The notes beneath the pieces are model-generated. The model had not been told where the DNA came from, made no database searches, and saw only the letters and a program-made list of their open reading frames with translations. A stretch of 7,275 nucleotides of DNA from Thermoplasmata archaeon (GTDB lineage: Archaea > Thermoplasmatota > Thermoplasmata > Thermoplasmatales > Thermoplasmataceae): contig JAJYZU010000051.1 in NCBI GenBank assembly GCA_021799755.1, forward strand, positions 1 through 7,275, given 5' to 3'. Shown here in pieces: positions 5,908 to 7,275 of this stretch; position 1 is the stretch's first letter, and each line of letters begins with the position of its first letter. The position numbers were made by a program, and so were the translations under genes.

Positions 5908-6657
5908 TTGATATATAATTATCTGACATGTGAGGAAAGCGAAGGGACAAAAATTGTGACGATAAAGACAGGCTCTGATCTTAATCCTCTTGACGTTGAA
6001 ACCCTTGAGGAGATCAGGAAATGCGTCTCAGAAGGCAATGTGAAACCTGTAATAATCACCGGATCCAGGAAGGCTTTCTCAGCTGGTGCAAACATTAAAA
6101 AATTCGTTGGACTTGAACCTGCAACTGCCTATGACTTTGCAAAAAGAGGCCATGCAGTTATGGATTTCCTCTCACAGTACCCGGCCCCGGTTGTTGCCGC
6201 AGTAAACGGCTATGCGCTGGGTGGAGGATTTGAATTGGCTCTAGCATGCGACTTCAGGATATGCAATCCGGGAGCAAAATTTGCGCTGCCCGAGATTACT
6301 CTAGGGATCCTGCCAGGTTGGGGCGGCACGCAGCGCCTCACAAAGATTCTGGGTGAGACACAGGCTCTTGAGGTTGCAGGATCTGGAAGATATATCAGTG
6401 CAGATGAGGCTCTGAAAATTGGACTTGTAATGAATGTTGTGGATGATCCCCTGATATTCGCCAAGGAATTCATAAAAAGATTTTCAGGCAGTGCGCCCGT
6501 ATCTTTTGGTCTTATCAAAAACCTGATCCGGAATTATGAGCCAGAATATATGAAGCTGGAAGAGGATTATTTCGGAAAGGTATTCGAGACAGAAGACAGC
6601 AGGGAAGGAGTAAAGGCTTTTCTGGAAAAAAGGAAACCGTCGTTTTCCGGAAAATAA
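5908..6657 (+). CDS. Enoyl-CoA hydratase (crotonase family)
   Basis: The 249-residue protein has the full set of crotonase features. KAFSAGANI (55-63) and YALGGGFEL (102-110) form the oxyanion hole and CoA pocket. The catalytic glutamates are Glu109 and Glu129 (in LPEITLG), 20 apart as in rat mitochondrial hydratase, so hydratase rather than isomerase activity is expected. GWGGTQRL follows at 137-144. It hydrates trans-2-enoyl-CoA to 3-hydroxyacyl-CoA, the step two places before thiolase in beta-oxidation. The usual N-terminal LNRP motif is absent (TIKTGSDLNPL instead) and the first helix is a few residues short. Start: a strong ribosome-binding site at 5896-5903 rules against the GTG at 5899; TTG 5908 gives MIYNYLTCEE, the normal family beginning. 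TTG 5905 is possible but crowded. It begins 10 bases after the thiolase stop, in the same operon; no hydroxyacyl-CoA dehydrogenase is present in the window. Confidence 0.9.
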   Translation: MIYNYLTCEESEGTKIVTIKTGSDLNPLDVETLEEIRKCVSEGNVKPVIITGSRKAFSAGANIKKFVGLEPATAYDFAKRGHAVMDFLSQYPAPVVAAVNGYALGGGFELALACDFRICNPGAKFALPEITLGILPGWGGTQRLTKILGETQALEVAGSGRYISADEALKIGLVMNVVDDPLIFAKEFIKRFSGSAPVSFGLIKNLIRNYEPEYMKLEEDYFGKVFETEDSREGVKAFLEKRKPSFSGK

Positions 6658-6673
6658 TTTTCCTTCTCTTATT
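6658..6673 (+). terminator. T-rich tract after the enoyl-CoA hydratase gene
   Basis: TTTTCCTTCTCTTATT follows the stop codon directly. It resembles the pyrimidine/T-rich terminators of archaea and lies in the 67-base gap between convergent genes. No clear hairpin is present. Confidence 0.35.
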
Positions 6674-6689
6674 AACACAACAAGGGAGT

Positions 6690-6695
6690 AAAAAA
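6690..6695 (-). terminator. Oligo-T run after the universal stress protein gene
   Basis: Six A on the plus strand give T6 on the minus strand, about 30 bases past the stop codon of the stress protein gene. An uninterrupted T run of this kind is a simple archaeal termination signal. It is the longest such run in this gap. Confidence 0.35.
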
Positions 6696-6724
6696 GCAAA
6701 TCAATGCTACTGGCTGAGTACGTT

Positions 6725-7168
6725 TCAATCGGTCTTCTTCCCCGGACAGACAAGAACGGGTATTTTTGATTGCTTCACTATTTCGCTGCTCACCGATCCG
6801 AGTATCACCTTGCTCAGACCACCAAGTTTTCTTGTTCCGGTAAATATTATATCAACCCCCCTTTCCTCTGCAAACTTCACTATCATGGAAGAGACCTGTT
6901 GCCCTCCGGAGTCCACAGACACGAATTCACAGATATCCTTGTGTTCTCCGATTGTCTTTTCAGCAATTCCGGCAAGAGCTGCAGCAACCTCCTCCTGGTT
7001 CTCGAACGCCGACGCCGGTGTATATGATTCAAACGAGGTGCTGGCTGCCATTATGGCCGGTTTCACGTACAAAATATAATAATGATCTATGGTGTCCTTG
7101 AAATTAAGTGCAAACTCGAGCGCTGACTTGCTTGAGTCAGAGCCATCAAAACAAACGACTGCCTTCAT
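6725..7168 (-). CDS. Universal stress protein (UspA family)
   Basis: The 147-residue single-domain protein starts MKAVVCFDGSDSSKSAL, the usual UspA opening, where the Asp (residue 8) follows the first strand. A helix-rich middle follows. Near the end GVDIIFTGTRK...ILGSVSSEIV (about 105-130) corresponds to the nucleotide loop 'G-x2-G-x9-G-S/T', with G111, G124 and S125 kept but Lys at the second glycine position. It closes with KQSKIPVLV, the typical last strand. Related proteins bind ATP or AMP and act in stress responses as cytoplasmic dimers; nothing points to a specific client here. An upstream ATG at 7213 would add 15 residues (MQTFISKK...) not typical of the family. The ATG at 7168 is preferred because a TATA-like box (7198-7205) lies inside that extension. 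The gene is convergent with the thiolase operon. Confidence 0.87.
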   Translation of the reverse strand: MKAVVCFDGSDSSKSALEFALNFKDTIDHYYILYVKPAIMAASTSFESYTPASAFENQEEVAAALAGIAEKTIGEHKDICEFVSVDSGGQQVSSMIVKFAEERGVDIIFTGTRKLGGLSKVILGSVSSEIVKQSKIPVLVCPGKKTD

Positions 7169-7197
7169 GTCCTTCGTAGTTACATGAAACTTTTTGG

Positions 7198-7205
7198 AAA
7201 TAAAT
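7198..7205 (-). promoter_or_regulatory. TATA-like box for the universal stress protein gene
   Basis: On the minus strand this reads ATTTATTT, centred about 33 bases before the ATG at 7168. It predicts a transcript start near 7176 and a leader of about 8 bases containing GAAGGA. If real, it excludes translation from the upstream ATG at 7213 on this transcript. Confidence 0.35.
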
Positions 7206-7275
7206 GTTTGCATAATATTAGCAGCTCCGAAGACAACTATTCTAGTGATTGAATAATTGGATACTGTCGATCCTT

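Noticed and set aside
6643..6654. Perfect 12-base palindrome TTTTCCGGAAAA at the end of the hydratase gene.
   Set aside because: It encodes the last residues (FSGK) and has no loop for a stable hairpin, so a terminator or binding site is not supported.

Overview
The window looks like chromosomal DNA of an acidophilic archaeon, most probably of the Thermoplasmatales. A ribosomal protein S17e gene, found only in archaea and eukaryotes, settles the domain. TATA-like boxes lie about 24-30 bases before several start codons (4367, 4725, 4194), which fits leaderless or short-leader archaeal transcripts. The order is inferred from the mix of genes, the base composition (middling G+C, judged by eye) and the use of AGG, AGA and ATA codons; it is not proven. 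No mobile element, CRISPR array, tRNA or rRNA is visible, and coding density is high.

Layout. (1) 3-491 (+): C-terminal part of a flavoprotein disulfide oxidoreductase of the dihydrolipoamide dehydrogenase type, cut by the window edge. (2) 517-2175 (-): a thiamine-diphosphate enzyme closely resembling pyruvate oxidase PoxB, converging on gene 1 with a 25-base gap. (3) 2176-2406: shared divergent promoter region with a small inverted repeat. (4) 2407-3423 (+): a PLP enzyme of the cysteine synthase family, closest to the CysM type. (5) 3480-4194 (-): two overlapping, paralogous eight-cysteine ferredoxin-like genes that share an N-terminal W-H-G motif. (6) 4367-4594 (+): ribosomal protein S17e. 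(7) 4725-6657 (+): a two-gene operon of thiolase and enoyl-CoA hydratase. (8) 6725-7168 (-): a universal stress protein, convergent with the operon.

Function. The common theme is handling of C2-C4 acids and CoA esters plus redox carriers. The PoxB-like enzyme would decarboxylate pyruvate to acetate, or pass its electrons to another acceptor. Thiolase and hydratase cover two steps of beta-oxidation or of the reverse C4 route; the 3-hydroxyacyl-CoA dehydrogenase and acyl-CoA dehydrogenase must lie elsewhere. The cysteine synthase supplies cysteine, which is also needed for Fe-S clusters. These links between separate transcription units are inference. The least explained item is the pair of W-H-G ferredoxins (3480-4194), whose conserved N-terminal motif is not part of the cluster-binding pattern. 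The PoxB-like protein also appears to lack the C-terminal membrane-binding tail of the E. coli enzyme, which leaves its electron acceptor open.
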